Virus record (IMG/VR): IMGVR_UViG_3300050821_003361
Coordinates: 1-48,048 of that record
Source: a virus
DNA: 48,048 bases
Strand: one strand, 5' to 3'
Below are positions 8,708 through 16,446 of the stretch, piece after piece; the stretch's first letter is position 1; every line of letters starts with the position of its first letter. Both the position numbers and the translations under genes were made by a program. The notes beneath the pieces are model-generated. The model saw only the letters and a list, made by a program, of their open reading frames with translations. It was not told the DNA's origin and did no database searches.

Positions 8708-10440
8708 TCTTCATCCCCTTTCGGAATGTTTTGCAGATTCGTTCCTCGCCAGAAGGCATTCTGGCTAGAAGACCAGCGGAAGGTCTCTGTTCCCGCTGGA
8801 TTGAAGGAGCATTTCATCCGGCCGTCTGGCTCGAGTTCGGCGTTGACGAAAGTGTTGTGAAAGACTCCGATGCTTCTAGAGATCAAAATCAAATCGAAGA
8901 TCGGCGCGATCTCTGGAAACTTCGTCTTTAGCGTTTCGAGTGCCTCGTCGTCCACCGTGACGCTTCCGGTCTTGCGGCTTCGTTGCGGCGGCAGGCCGAG
9001 CCTGTCGTAGAAAAGAGTCTGTTGCTGTTTTGGTGACGAGTACCACGGCTTCTTCGAGCTCTTCACGAGCGATTCCGTCAATGAGTTCGGAATGATCGTA
9101 GTAAGCCGTCTTTGTGTATCCGACAGCGCAGCCGACAACTCGAACCCGTATTGTGACCGTCGCTTCGTATCGATTCGAATGCCTCGGTTCATCATTCGAA
9201 GGGCGAGAGCGGCTTTTTTCTTTTCCCATTCCCATTGCTCCTTCTGGCCGAGATCGACTATCATCCGACGTAAGACTGTGGCGCACTCATAAGTCCGAAG
9301 CAAGTCTTCTGCGTTGTAACGCAAGTGCTGAGTCTCGTCGGCGTTCAGGTCCCATTCTTTGTTGTCGTCTTTCCAGAAGCGGTGAAAGCGACAATAGAGG
9401 GAAGAAAGATAGTCAAGCCCCTTCGGTGTCCCTGGGAATAAAAGATGATGTGCAAGCATCGTGTCGAAATCACATCTCGGACTGACGCCTTCATAATGCT
9501 GGATGTATTGGGTATCGTAGAGGAAATTTTGACCTTCGATAAGGATATTTGGATGTGAGAGGATTCGCCTAATGAGACGCGCAAGATGAACCTCCTCTTG
9601 TGGTCGCCAGTACGAGTCGAATTGGCGTCCGGGCCGAAGACGAACGAAGGGAATCGTAAGCCCGACGCGATCTGTGCCGAAGCCTATACACGTCATCAGC
9701 CCGCGCGCCGTCTCGATGTCGCAGACGAGCCGGACCGGAGCGATTTCAGCTTGAATTAGCCAGCCTTCTAAACAGATGATTGCATCTTCAAAGGTTGGAG
9801 GCGCCAGAATATACGGCGCCCACTTGTCGATCCAGTCATTTTCGAGTGCTTGCTTTACTCTTGTCTTCAGGTCGTGGACTGTCACGGCACGAAGGTACCA
9901 AGCTCGAAGGATCGCAGCCGGGTGAATTACGGGCAATAGTTTCGAGTTTGAGTCGGTTGAGGTCAGCATTGAACCTCGCCACGATAGAATCCCTCCCGGC
10001 ACAAGCCTTGAAACACCGTCGATTTTCGATCGGATCGAAGAAATCGAGCATAAGCCCTCCGAAAGTGCCCAGAGAGCATAGTTGCCATGTGCAATGACAA
10101 GCTTCGGCCTTATCACTCGAAGCTGGCTGTGAAGCCGATCGATTTCGGTCTTTGCGAAAGAAGAAGGATGAAGGCCACGCCATTTCGGTCGTCCTTTGGT
10201 GTTCTCTTCGAAGAAGAGTTCGGTCTCATTTCCATTCGGCTTAGCCGATATTACGTTCGTCTTAAAGACGAGGGCGGAGCGGATTCTACTCTCTTCCAGA
10301 ATTCGGTCTAGTTCTTTTCCGCTCTGGCCGACGAAAGGTCTCTGGGCTTGCTCTTCCTCAGAGCCCCACGACTCACCGACCAGAACGATGTCGGCGTTCT
10401 TGGGGCCGGAGGTTCCGAAGAAGAGATCGCGGTCTGTCAT
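8704..10440 (-). CDS. UDG-like domain + 3'-5' exonuclease + N-terminal part of family A DNA polymerase
   Basis: 578 aa. Residues 1-190 resemble family 4/5 uracil-DNA glycosylases: GESWGSEE at 22-29, PFVGQSG at 35-41, TNVISAKP at 61-68 and HPAAILR at 173-179. Residues about 235-395 are a DEDDy exonuclease: DIE at 241-243, N305 and D309, Y375 and D379. The polymerase thumb and start of the palm follow, ending at TNLQNIPKGDEE and a stop. That endpoint is a loop just before motif A; the missing part is the gene at 6912-7676. The start overlaps the upstream 26-aa gene (ATGA). It should provide proofreading and template handling; polymerisation needs the second fragment. Confidence 0.9.
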   Translation of the reverse strand: MTDRDLFFGTSGPKNADIVLVGESWGSEEEQAQRPFVGQSGKELDRILEESRIRSALVFKTNVISAKPNGNETELFFEENTKGRPKWRGLHPSSFAKTEIDRLHSQLRVIRPKLVIAHGNYALWALSEGLCSISSIRSKIDGVSRLVPGGILSWRGSMLTSTDSNSKLLPVIHPAAILRAWYLRAVTVHDLKTRVKQALENDWIDKWAPYILAPPTFEDAIICLEGWLIQAEIAPVRLVCDIETARGLMTCIGFGTDRVGLTIPFVRLRPGRQFDSYWRPQEEVHLARLIRRILSHPNILIEGQNFLYDTQYIQHYEGVSPRCDFDTMLAHHLLFPGTPKGLDYLSSLYCRFHRFWKDDNKEWDLNADETQHLRYNAEDLLRTYECATVLRRMIVDLGQKEQWEWEKKKAALALRMMNRGIRIDTKRRSQYGFELSAALSDTQRRLTTIIPNSLTESLVKSSKKPWYSSPKQQQTLFYDRLGLPPQRSRKTGSVTVDDEALETLKTKFPEIAPIFDLILISRSIGVFHNTFVNAELEPDGRMKCSFNPAGTETFRWSSSQNAFWRGTNLQNIPKGDEE

Positions 10441-10517
10441 TTGAAGTCCACGAATAGCCAGAGACAGAAGGCGAAAGTCGCGAGTGCGACGACAGGAAGC
10501 CAGTGCCAGTCGATCAT
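10437..10517 (-). CDS. 26-aa single-pass membrane microprotein
   Basis: Sequence MIDWHWLPVVALATFAFCLW followed by six more residues, essentially one transmembrane helix. The ATG overlaps the stop of the methyltransferase gene, and its own TGA overlaps the polymerase start (ATGA at both ends). Such tight tiling is unlikely for a random frame. Function unknown; it could anchor replication factors at the membrane or act on the host envelope. Confidence 0.55.
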   Translation of the reverse strand: MIDWHWLPVVALATFAFCLWLFVDFK

Positions 10518-11878
10518 AACTCTTGCACCGAGGGTTCGACAGTCGGGGCGGGCGCCGTCTTGAGTTTGCCAGTCTTCGCCCGAACGAGGGCGAGATTATA
10601 TGCGCTCTCGTCTAGTTCGATCCCGAGCGCGCGTCGGCGGCTTTCGCGAGCTGCGTCAAGAGATGAACCGCTCCCACAACAGGGGTCAAGTACGAAATCG
10701 TTCGGAAGCGTGGAAGCCTCGATAAGCTCTCGAAGAAGAGAGACAGGCTTCTCGGGTCCATAGTCTCGGTCCGCTCGGCTAACTCGGTTATGGCGGAGGA
10801 TGTCCACCGGACTTGTGATAAGTCCCCGCTTGTTTTTTGTGGCGAAGAAGATGAGTTCGTAGGTTCGTCGGAAGCCTTGTCTCCCCCAGGGGGCGAGACC
10901 TTCTGAGTCACTTTTGGCCCAAATGATAGGAGTTCTGAAAGGGGTCCAGCCAGCTTGGGCGGATATGGTCCTGAGCCAGTCAAAGTGATCGATGTCGGTG
11001 AAGATGAAGATGTTCGCTCGATTTTTACACGTTCGAAACCCTTCGGAAATAATACAAGACAAAAGGGCTCGCGCTGCTTCTGGAGTATCCTCGTAATTAT
11101 GATGATGGACTGTGCGAGCTCGAAATCCTCCACCTCCTGCTGAGACTCCATATGGAGGATCACAGAGAATGAGGTCGAATAAGTCTGAGTCAAGTCCTTT
11201 GAGGATGATTGCGGCGTCTCCATGACGAACCTCGATGTTGGACGCCGATGTGGCGTCGGCTTTTGCGGACTGTCGCCTGACGTGTTCGGCAGCGAAAGCT
11301 GCCTCTTCCTTCTGAATGACTAGCTGAAAGGCTTCACCAGAATTTCTGGCTTTCGATATAGCCGGGTCGGCTAGGTGAGGAGCAATGATTTCAGCCTCTC
11401 GTATTCGTTGAGCGAGGCCAGCGACGGAAGCCGTCGCGCCCTGAGCGACAAATTCTCTCGCCGTGTCTGTGAGCGTCTGGTTAGGACGCTCGGCCTTCCG
11501 CATCGCGTGAGATGCCGCAATAGCACGGATTCGATCTTGCCAATCCAAATCTTCACGGAAGATGTTCTCCTCTAGCTCGGCATCGAACAAATCGGCTGGA
11601 GATAGGTCCGTAAGCCGAGTTACCGGAATCTCTCCAGGGAGGAAAGTCTCCCCATCGCACATGAAGAATTCTTTTGCGTCGGCAATGGTGTCGAGGGCAC
11701 GGAGACGGCGCTCGCCAGCCACTAGATGATACTTCTGATCGAGTCCCCAAGAGACCACTGGTGGGTGAAGCAGTCCCCGTGCAAGAATGGATTCTTTTAG
11801 CGAGGCAAGCTTCGCCAGGTCGATCTCTCGTCGCTGCCTCTGGCCGATTAGAAGGTCAGCCCGTTGAATTCGGAACAC
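10514..11878 (-). CDS. ParB-like nuclease/DNA-binding domain fused to DNA methyltransferase
   Basis: 454 aa from a GTG at 11878 with GGAGAA 5 nt upstream; a longer ATG-initiated frame overlaps the preceding gene and lacks a ribosome site. The N-terminal ParB/Srx fold carries GERRLRAL at about 55-62. The C-terminal amino-methyltransferase has the catalytic DPPY at 239-242 preceding the SAM-binding DPCCGSGSS at 397-405, the order typical of beta-type N4-cytosine/N6-adenine enzymes. Target site unknown. It probably protects phage DNA or marks it for replication or packaging control. The C-terminus EPSVQEL matches the shared C-terminal motif of this phage. It is followed without gap by the 26-aa gene. 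Confidence 0.88.
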   Translation of the reverse strand: MFRIQRADLLIGQRQRREIDLAKLASLKESILARGLLHPPVVSWGLDQKYHLVAGERRLRALDTIADAKEFFMCDGETFLPGEIPVTRLTDLSPADLFDAELEENIFREDLDWQDRIRAIAASHAMRKAERPNQTLTDTAREFVAQGATASVAGLAQRIREAEIIAPHLADPAISKARNSGEAFQLVIQKEEAAFAAEHVRRQSAKADATSASNIEVRHGDAAIILKGLDSDLFDLILCDPPYGVSAGGGGFRARTVHHHNYEDTPEAARALLSCIISEGFRTCKNRANIFIFTDIDHFDWLRTISAQAGWTPFRTPIIWAKSDSEGLAPWGRQGFRRTYELIFFATKNKRGLITSPVDILRHNRVSRADRDYGPEKPVSLLRELIEASTLPNDFVLDPCCGSGSSLDAARESRRRALGIELDESAYNLALVRAKTGKLKTAPAPTVEPSVQEL

Positions 11879-12080
11879 TGGGTTTCTCCGGGAGAATGAC
11901 GTAACCCGCGATGATCTTGCTCTGAACTGAGCCGAGTTGAGTGCCGTCGGCTCGAAAGAAGTCCCACCACTTTGGTCCGGCTTCGATACGGCGAGCATCA
12001 AGAAGGCTAATTGTTGCCAGTCCTTGAGGGGTGGAGATATCAGTGAAGAGCGCGACGCCATGAGGACAGAGGATTGTCAT
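11856..12080 (-). CDS. Hypothetical 74-aa protein
   Basis: Starts MTILCPHGVALFTD at 12080; a 12-residue longer version from 12116 is possible, and neither start has a strong ribosome site. No domain recognised. Its 3' end contains the ribosome site of the ParB-methyltransferase gene, with a 23-nt overlap, implying coupled expression. It has alternating beta-like hydrophobic stretches and a WWDFF aromatic patch. Confidence 0.6.
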   Translation of the reverse strand: MTILCPHGVALFTDISTPQGLATISLLDARRIEAGPKWWDFFRADGTQLGSVQSKIIAGYVILPEKPSVPNSTG

Positions 12081-12158
12081 TTTGTGCGTCTTAGGTCTGG
12101 AGGAAAGAGGGCGCATTTGCGCGCCGAGTTGCTGACGACGAGAAACACAAGTCTATCG

Positions 12159-12473
12159 TCAGATATGCGCGCCGATCCGACTGACTGAGTCGTCGATGTC
12201 GGCGATGACATTTGCGAATTCCATAAGGAGGAAGTCGACAGAGTTTGGAGCGGGAGGCGTAGCATTTCCCGGCTTGTCTGCGCCCTGGCCGTCGAGCGAA
12301 TAGTTGATCGCTGTCAGCTTACTACGAACGTCGACGGCGTGGGAGAGAAGAGTTGCGATTTTCTCCCGAGTCGAAGTGACAGGCTGCGCCGTTTGGGCGA
12401 TAGCAGTAGCCGGACGATCCCACTGCACCCGAGCTGGGAGAGACTTGCGTCTCTTACGAGAGCTTGCTGACAC
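12159..12473 (-). CDS. Hypothetical 104-aa protein
   Basis: GTG start at 12473 with GGAGGT upstream, located inside the end of the preceding gene (20-nt overlap). Basic N-terminus (SSRKRRK), then a helical region with heptad-like hydrophobics, and an acidic C-terminus with FANVIADIDDSV. No recognised domain. Its place beside the recombination ATPase set suggests a DNA metabolism accessory role, by inference. Confidence 0.65.
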   Translation of the reverse strand: MSASSRKRRKSLPARVQWDRPATAIAQTAQPVTSTREKIATLLSHAVDVRSKLTAINYSLDGQGADKPGNATPPAPNSVDFLLMEFANVIADIDDSVSRIGAHI

Positions 12474-12936
12474 GGCTCACCTCCGAATATTTGATCGTCG
12501 GGTCTTTCTTGTCCGAAGACTGAGTGATTCGCCCGATGAAGGGACCCGCACCGACCAGTTTGCCGAAGGTCCACCCGGCCATGTCATTTTGACCCAAGGC
12601 GGCGCGCAGCGCCCCGAGTTTGACGTTCTTGCCCTCAGATGTATCGAGCCGCCCGTCCTTCATGTCGAGGAACATCTTGATCCGGTCGGTGACTTTCTCC
12701 CGGCCGAGCTTTGCGCGCAGCGCGTCGTCGAGGATTTCGACCGGAATAGTGCAGGTCGGGCTGGAGAAGCTCTGGCCGTTCTTCTCCCATTTGGCTTCGC
12801 CGAACCAGGTGGTTGGGTCAGAGTCGGCGGAGATCATCATCTTGAATTCGCCCTCGGGATTAGCCGGGACGGAAGTGCTCATCGGCCCGTCAACCGTCTG
12901 GTTGAGGAAAGCCGAAGCGTCGAAGCCATCGCTCAT
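12454..12936 (-). CDS. Hypothetical protein beside the Sak4-like ATPase; possible ssDNA-binding/recombination partner
   Basis: 160 aa, soluble, mixed alpha/beta, with no certain family. The start overlaps the stop of the ATPase gene (ATGA). In many phages a single-strand-binding or DUF669-like protein occupies the place next to a RecA-fold ATPase and a Cas4-like nuclease, as here. The sequence alone (EGEFKMMISADSDPTTWFGEAKW; IPVEILDDALRAKLG) does not prove DNA binding. It lacks the acidic C-terminal tail of classic SSBs. Confidence 0.55.
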   Translation of the reverse strand: MSDGFDASAFLNQTVDGPMSTSVPANPEGEFKMMISADSDPTTWFGEAKWEKNGQSFSSPTCTIPVEILDDALRAKLGREKVTDRIKMFLDMKDGRLDTSEGKNVKLGALRAALGQNDMAGWTFGKLVGAGPFIGRITQSSDKKDPTIKYSEVSRVSKLS

Positions 12937-13859
12937 GCGGTGGGTCCTTGCGTCTGTGCCAGCAGAGAGGATGACGCTTGTGTCGGAGAGGCTGGCGGCG
13001 CCCCGACCGTCGGTGAACCAGACATCGCAAGTTTGCGCTTGCGGTGAACTGCGACTATCTGAACATATGACGGATCAAGGACCGCCGAATTCGGAAGTGC
13101 ACGATTTTTGAGATCGGCATCGTTGTCAATCGTCGACCAGGTGAATTGGGGGTTCGCCAGTCGCTTCTTCGCCCATACAACTTCGGAGAAGAATTTTGGG
13201 ATTTTCGGAGCCAATTTTGCACCGAGAGTCGATACCATGACCTTCGTGCCACCACCCAACTGGTCAATTTCTTTCTCCGTGTGAGCGTTCAGAGTGAAGA
13301 AGCACTTGCAATCTGATGTGATCTTCAGAAGGACTTGATCGATCACGTTCATCGCCACGCCCCATTCACCCTGATGGATTGCAGGCTTCAGGCCGACGGT
13401 GTTCGCCATGCTCATATAAGACATCCCACTGAGGGAGTCTATTGCGAAGGCGCGATCGTCCCCCCAGAGAGTGGCGTCGCCATAGCTCTTTCCGTCGCGG
13501 TCGCACTTGAAATTCTGGACGCAATCGAGGAATTCTTTGAAGGCCTTCTGTTCGGTCTTTCCGATACCCTGCTTCAGCTTTGTGATGTCTTCATAAGACA
13601 TCGCATTGACCGTCGTGAGCATAGCATTGATTGCCGACCAATTCTGCGCGACTGGTGTGACTTGGTGCCAGTGGAGCTTCTCGATCGGCAGTCGTTTCCG
13701 TTCGAGCGCGTCGAGCAAGCTGTCAGCGCAGTTTGGTTCTGTTCCGATGACGAACAGTTCGAGACCGGCTTCGATATAGGTGACGAGGGCACTAGTCTTA
13801 CCGGAGCCTGCTGCGCCCATGCAGAGGGTGCTAGGGGGTTGAAGAAGTCTTGCGGTCAT
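12933..13859 (-). CDS. RecA-fold P-loop ATPase, Sak4/AAA_24-like
   Basis: 308 aa. Walker A GAAGSGKT is at residues 15-22 and a Walker B-like strand (FAIDSLSGMS) lies mid-protein; a later FFTLNAHTEKE strand resembles the sensor region. This matches phage Sak4-type single-strand annealing/recombination ATPases. The C-terminus is a Pro/Ser/Ala-rich disordered tail. Start ATG 13859 has AAGGA upstream and overlaps the 91-aa gene. With the Cas4-like nuclease and the 160-aa protein it forms a likely DNA recombination/repair set. Confidence 0.75.
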   Translation of the reverse strand: MTARLLQPPSTLCMGAAGSGKTSALVTYIEAGLELFVIGTEPNCADSLLDALERKRLPIEKLHWHQVTPVAQNWSAINAMLTTVNAMSYEDITKLKQGIGKTEQKAFKEFLDCVQNFKCDRDGKSYGDATLWGDDRAFAIDSLSGMSYMSMANTVGLKPAIHQGEWGVAMNVIDQVLLKITSDCKCFFTLNAHTEKEIDQLGGGTKVMVSTLGAKLAPKIPKFFSEVVWAKKRLANPQFTWSTIDNDADLKNRALPNSAVLDPSYVQIVAVHRKRKLAMSGSPTVGAPPASPTQASSSLLAQTQGPTA

Positions 13860-14106
13860 TTGATGAAATCCTTATTGTGACAGCCTGACCTTCATACAGG
13901 TCTGGCCTCTCTTTGCTGATGAAGAGGGCTTCCCAAGAGCCCTCAAAGACGCAGAACCAGCCGATCTCTTCTTTTACGACGACTGGGTCTCCAGTGTTGA
14001 GGTCTTTAACAGTCCTGAGGTGGCGATAGCGGAGTTCGAGCCGCTTGATTCGAGCGGGGATGATGTAGTCGGTTCGGCTGTCGGGTCTCGAAGTAGCGGG
14101 TTCCAT
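13831..14106 (-). CDS. Hypothetical 91-aa protein
   Basis: Starts at 14106 with a GGTGAAGAG ribosome site. The sequence looks like a small beta-barrel (VKDLNTGDPVVVKEE..GWFCVFEGSWEALFI), perhaps an OB or SH3-like fold. It overlaps the Cas4-like gene by 133 nt, unusual in this genome, and the ATPase start by 29 nt. A later start cannot be excluded. Function unknown. Confidence 0.6.
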   Translation of the reverse strand: MEPATSRPDSRTDYIIPARIKRLELRYRHLRTVKDLNTGDPVVVKEEIGWFCVFEGSWEALFISKERPDLYEGQAVTIRISSNDRKTSSTP

Positions 14107-14987
14107 CTCTTCACCGTAAAGTTGCTATACCAGTTTTCTGGCGTCGTAGACTGGCAGAGTGGCATGAAGGCGCAGCTTCCGTATTGGGTGCAAGTTTCGC
14201 CGAGGTTGTAGTCGAAGAATTGATCGTCCCAACACTTGCGGAGCCGGTGAAGGTCGCGGGCGAGTTGGCGATACCAGAGGTCGATCAGATGATTGTTATA
14301 GACTTTGATCGCCTCGACCTGCCGGATCATCGTCTTAGTGATGACAATACCTCTGACGACAACCGTGTCGATGTCGGAGATTCCACCCTGTCGTGCGGCC
14401 CAAACATAGCCCAGGAATTGGGCTCGAAGGTCCCATTTTTCGGCCCAATTGCTGTCGAGCCGTCCGGTAGTTTTTTCGTCTCTAATGCAAGGCCGCCCCT
14501 GATATTGACCCAAGAGATCGGCTCGGCCCACATAGATAAACGGCGATCCGGAGGGATGACGAGGGAAATCAGGACCGTCGAGGGGAACCGCGAAAGAGAA
14601 CTCAAAAGTCGGTTGACCAGCCACAAAATAAGGCTGGACGTGATCTGTTCGTGGAGGATAAGTGTGAATGTAATCCTCGACGGCATTCCACATTCGATCG
14701 AAAGTTTTGGCGGTCTCTTTGAGGGGGGTATAGTCACCCCACAGGCGTCCGAAAACACCGTGAGCCCGAGCAAGGGCGGCTTCGGCTGAGAGTCCATTGA
14801 GCCAGACCTCCTTGTAGAAGGATTCAAGAGTGCCGGAAAAGGCGCCCCCGGCGTGAAGATCGACGCTGATCGCCGTCGGCCTGAAGCCGAGGACGAATTC
14901 GTTCCAGAACTTCTGAGGGCACGACCTGAAGCAAGAGAGCATCGTCGAGTCGATGTGAAGCGGCAAGATGGGGTTTGCGGCGGTCAT
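13974..14987 (-). CDS. Cas4/AddB-like PD-(D/E)XK exonuclease with Fe-S cysteines
   Basis: 337 aa from ATG 14987 (GGAG 7 nt upstream); a longer frame upstream is a shadow of the 44-aa gene. The N-terminal CFRSCPQKFW and C-terminal CTQYGSC..MPLCQ provide the cysteines of an Fe-S cluster as in Cas4 and AddB nucleases. The central GRADLLGQY and RDEKTTG give the catalytic D and ExK of the PD-(D/E)XK core. Expected role: ssDNA exonuclease in recombination or end processing with the adjacent ATPase. The last ~35 residues are Ser/Thr-rich low complexity and overlap the next gene, so the native C-terminus may be dispensable. Confidence 0.8.
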   Translation of the reverse strand: MTAANPILPLHIDSTMLSCFRSCPQKFWNEFVLGFRPTAISVDLHAGGAFSGTLESFYKEVWLNGLSAEAALARAHGVFGRLWGDYTPLKETAKTFDRMWNAVEDYIHTYPPRTDHVQPYFVAGQPTFEFSFAVPLDGPDFPRHPSGSPFIYVGRADLLGQYQGRPCIRDEKTTGRLDSNWAEKWDLRAQFLGYVWAARQGGISDIDTVVVRGIVITKTMIRQVEAIKVYNNHLIDLWYRQLARDLHRLRKCWDDQFFDYNLGETCTQYGSCAFMPLCQSTTPENWYSNFTVKRWNPLLRDPTAEPTTSSPLESSGSNSAIATSGLLKTSTLETQSS

Positions 14988-14988
14988 C

Positions 14989-15123
14989 TTACATCTCCGA
15001 TGCAGAGAAGCAAGGATACTCGTAGACCGAATTGATGAGAAATCGGTAGTAAGCCCAGACGCCTCTGTCATGTAGCGTCCAAGGGCGCGTCCCTATAAGG
15101 GAGACTGCTAAGTCCATAGTCAT
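14989..15123 (-). CDS. Coupled 44-aa microprotein
   Basis: Sequence starts MTMDLAVSLIGTRPW, with aromatic-rich VWAYYRFLI. The ATG is within TAATG, overlapping the stop of the dNMP kinase-like gene, with GGAGGA inside that gene's end. Its stop precedes the nuclease start by one base, and its last codons contain that gene's ribosome site. No domain recognised. It could equally be a leader controlling nuclease translation. Confidence 0.55.
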   Translation of the reverse strand: MTMDLAVSLIGTRPWTLHDRGVWAYYRFLINSVYEYPCFSASEM

Positions 15124-15722
15124 TAGAGGTCCTCCGTGGCGGGTTCGAGGGAATAGTCTTGGCCTAGCGCCGCCGCAAGAGCACGAAGTGCTTCGGGGAT
15201 CGTCCCGTTGTTGTTGATTGCGGCGTGATGAAGGCCGACGAGCTTATGGATATTGTCGTGAAGATCATCGCCCCAGTCTGCGCCCTTTCGGTTTAGACTG
15301 ACGATGATGCAATTTTTTCCCTCGTAGGCGTTCACGAAAGGCCGAAGCTCGTCGATGAAGCGGCAGTCGTCGAAGACGAAGCGGTCATAGTAGCGAGTTT
15401 GGAGTTCGACGGTGCGCTTCGCAAGATCGCCGAAGATTTGTTTGCCGAGCAGACTCTTCATCCATTCGGAATAGGAGATCATCCACTTGCGGTGAGTCAC
15501 TCCGGTTCCGGGGATGAAGGATTTCTTGACCTCGCCGTCGCGGAGATCGATGCCGAGAGTCATCTGGTCTGGATAGAAGGTCGCCAGTAGCGCCATTCGG
15601 ATTGGTTCGGCAATCGATACTCGGCAGAGGCCAGGGTCGCCGTCGACGAGGGCCTCGGCTATGGTAGACTTTCCGGAGCCCGGCGGCCCGGACAGGAAGG
15701 TGAAAGTGGGGAGGCGGATCAT
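15123..15722 (-). CDS. P-loop kinase, deoxynucleoside monophosphate kinase-like
   Basis: 199 aa. Walker A GPPGSGKST is at residues 12-20. The following regions resemble dNMP kinase-like phage enzymes: SIAEPIRMALLATF (substrate lid/helix), RKWMISYSEWMKSLLGKQIFGDLAKRTVE and a FVFDDCRF Walker B-like strand. Probable role: phosphorylation of dNMPs for phage DNA synthesis; substrate specificity cannot be read. The start overlaps the preceding 81-aa gene. The C-terminus EPATEDL carries the shared motif, and GGAGGACC at its end is the ribosome site of the next gene. Confidence 0.75.
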   Translation of the reverse strand: MIRLPTFTFLSGPPGSGKSTIAEALVDGDPGLCRVSIAEPIRMALLATFYPDQMTLGIDLRDGEVKKSFIPGTGVTHRKWMISYSEWMKSLLGKQIFGDLAKRTVELQTRYYDRFVFDDCRFIDELRPFVNAYEGKNCIIVSLNRKGADWGDDLHDNIHKLVGLHHAAINNNGTIPEALRALAAALGQDYSLEPATEDL

Positions 15723-15964
15723 AAGTCCTCCAGACTTGGTTCGATTTTCGGGCCGGACTTGCTCGATCCAGCTTTTGGCGGACCTGCGGATTTGCGACGC
15801 AAAGCCCCTAGTATTAGCACCATTTCGTGCAGCTTGTCGTCGTCTTCGACCGCGCCGGGGTTCGGACCAAGCTGCGCTTTGAGCTGCTGGTATCTCTGGT
15901 GGAGTTCAGCCTGGGAGAGACTGTCGATACCAGAAGCATCGAACAACGTCTTAATATCAGGCAT
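15719..15964 (-). CDS. Hypothetical 81-aa protein ending in EPSLEDL
   Basis: Start ATG 15964 with GGAGG 6 nt upstream. An N-terminal helix (DIKTLFDASGI) is followed by a Gln-rich helix, an acidic segment, a hydrophobic helix (LHEMVLILGALRRK) and a Gly/Ser/Lys linker leading to the terminal EPSLEDL, as if the tail were displayed on a flexible arm. No family recognised. Coupled by overlap to the genes on both sides. Confidence 0.7.
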   Translation of the reverse strand: MPDIKTLFDASGIDSLSQAELHQRYQQLKAQLGPNPGAVEDDDKLHEMVLILGALRRKSAGPPKAGSSKSGPKIEPSLEDL

Positions 15965-16145
15965 GGACTGCCTCCTGCTTTTCAAGCCATTCGCGAAGAA
16001 GCTCGTTGATTAGTTCATGCCGTGAGCCGTATTTCGGCTTCCCACGGATCGGGTCGAAGAAGCGCATTTCGACTCTCGCGGCGATTGTCGCGTCGATATG
16101 AACCTTCCATTGGGTGTAATTCTCTGGACTTCGCGGTCTTCCCAT
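15957..16145 (-). CDS. Ribbon-helix-helix (Arc/CopG-like) DNA-binding protein
   Basis: 62 aa. A short beta strand (WKVHIDATIAA) is followed by two helices (SRHELINELLREWLEKQ), the ribbon-helix-helix arrangement, with a small basic insertion (DPIRGKPKYG). Such dimers bind short inverted or direct repeats. Operator-like TTAA-N7-TTAA elements sit immediately upstream of this gene and upstream of the gene before it, so autoregulation is a natural hypothesis. No good Shine-Dalgarno is present besides AGGAAAAG before the ATG. Confidence 0.65.
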   Translation of the reverse strand: MGRPRSPENYTQWKVHIDATIAARVEMRFFDPIRGKPKYGSRHELINELLREWLEKQEAVHA

Positions 16146-16167
16146 TGCTTTTCCTAGTAACGTCCTG

Positions 16168-16182
16168 TTAATCGGCGGTTAC
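16168..16182 (-). promoter_or_regulatory. Operator-like element (TTAA-N7-TTAC) ahead of the RHH gene
   Basis: TTAA at 16168-16171 and a one-mismatch TTAC at 16179-16182, 7 bp apart. The stretch from 16162 to 16180 is nearly identical to the element at 16447. It occupies the 37-bp gap between two genes. Confidence 0.5.
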
Positions 16183-16422
16183 TCAGAAACGTCCGCCCTT
16201 GAAACCCATTTCCTGCGCCCACCGAACGCAAATCATATGGAAGGCGCGATGCACGCCGGAAAGACGGTTCTTTTCGTCAGGCGATAGCGTCTCGTATCGC
16301 TGTTGTCTGTCTGCCGGATCATGGCCGCCGATCAGATGGTTGGTGTCGATCATGCTTTTCATTTCAAGCTGGTCGAGCAAGCTCTGCATTTCCGGTTCGG
16401 TAATCTGATAGATGCGTGCCAT
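16183..16422 (-). CDS. Hypothetical 79-aa protein
   Basis: Helical, charged protein (ITEPEMQSLLDQLEMKSMID; FHMICVRWAQEMGFKGGRF). No family recognised. It follows the only intergenic gap over 100 bp within the leftward arm, which contains a clear promoter with overlapping operators, so it is the first gene of a separately controlled sub-operon. No strong ribosome site is visible; GAGAGACTG lies before the ATG. Confidence 0.65.
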   Translation of the reverse strand: MARIYQITEPEMQSLLDQLEMKSMIDTNHLIGGHDPADRQQRYETLSPDEKNRLSGVHRAFHMICVRWAQEMGFKGGRF

Positions 16423-16446
16423 TTCAGTCTCTCGACATTCGTCCTG

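Noticed and set aside
8749-10440. Possibility that the polymerase split is a sequencing frameshift
   Set aside because: Three genes with intact starts and stops, including a full dUTPase, lie between the fragments, so a single error cannot explain it.
12077-12148. 23-codon GTG frame ending in an ATGA overlap with the 74-aa gene
   Set aside because: The junction is suggestive, but there is no ribosome site and the peptide is too short to judge.
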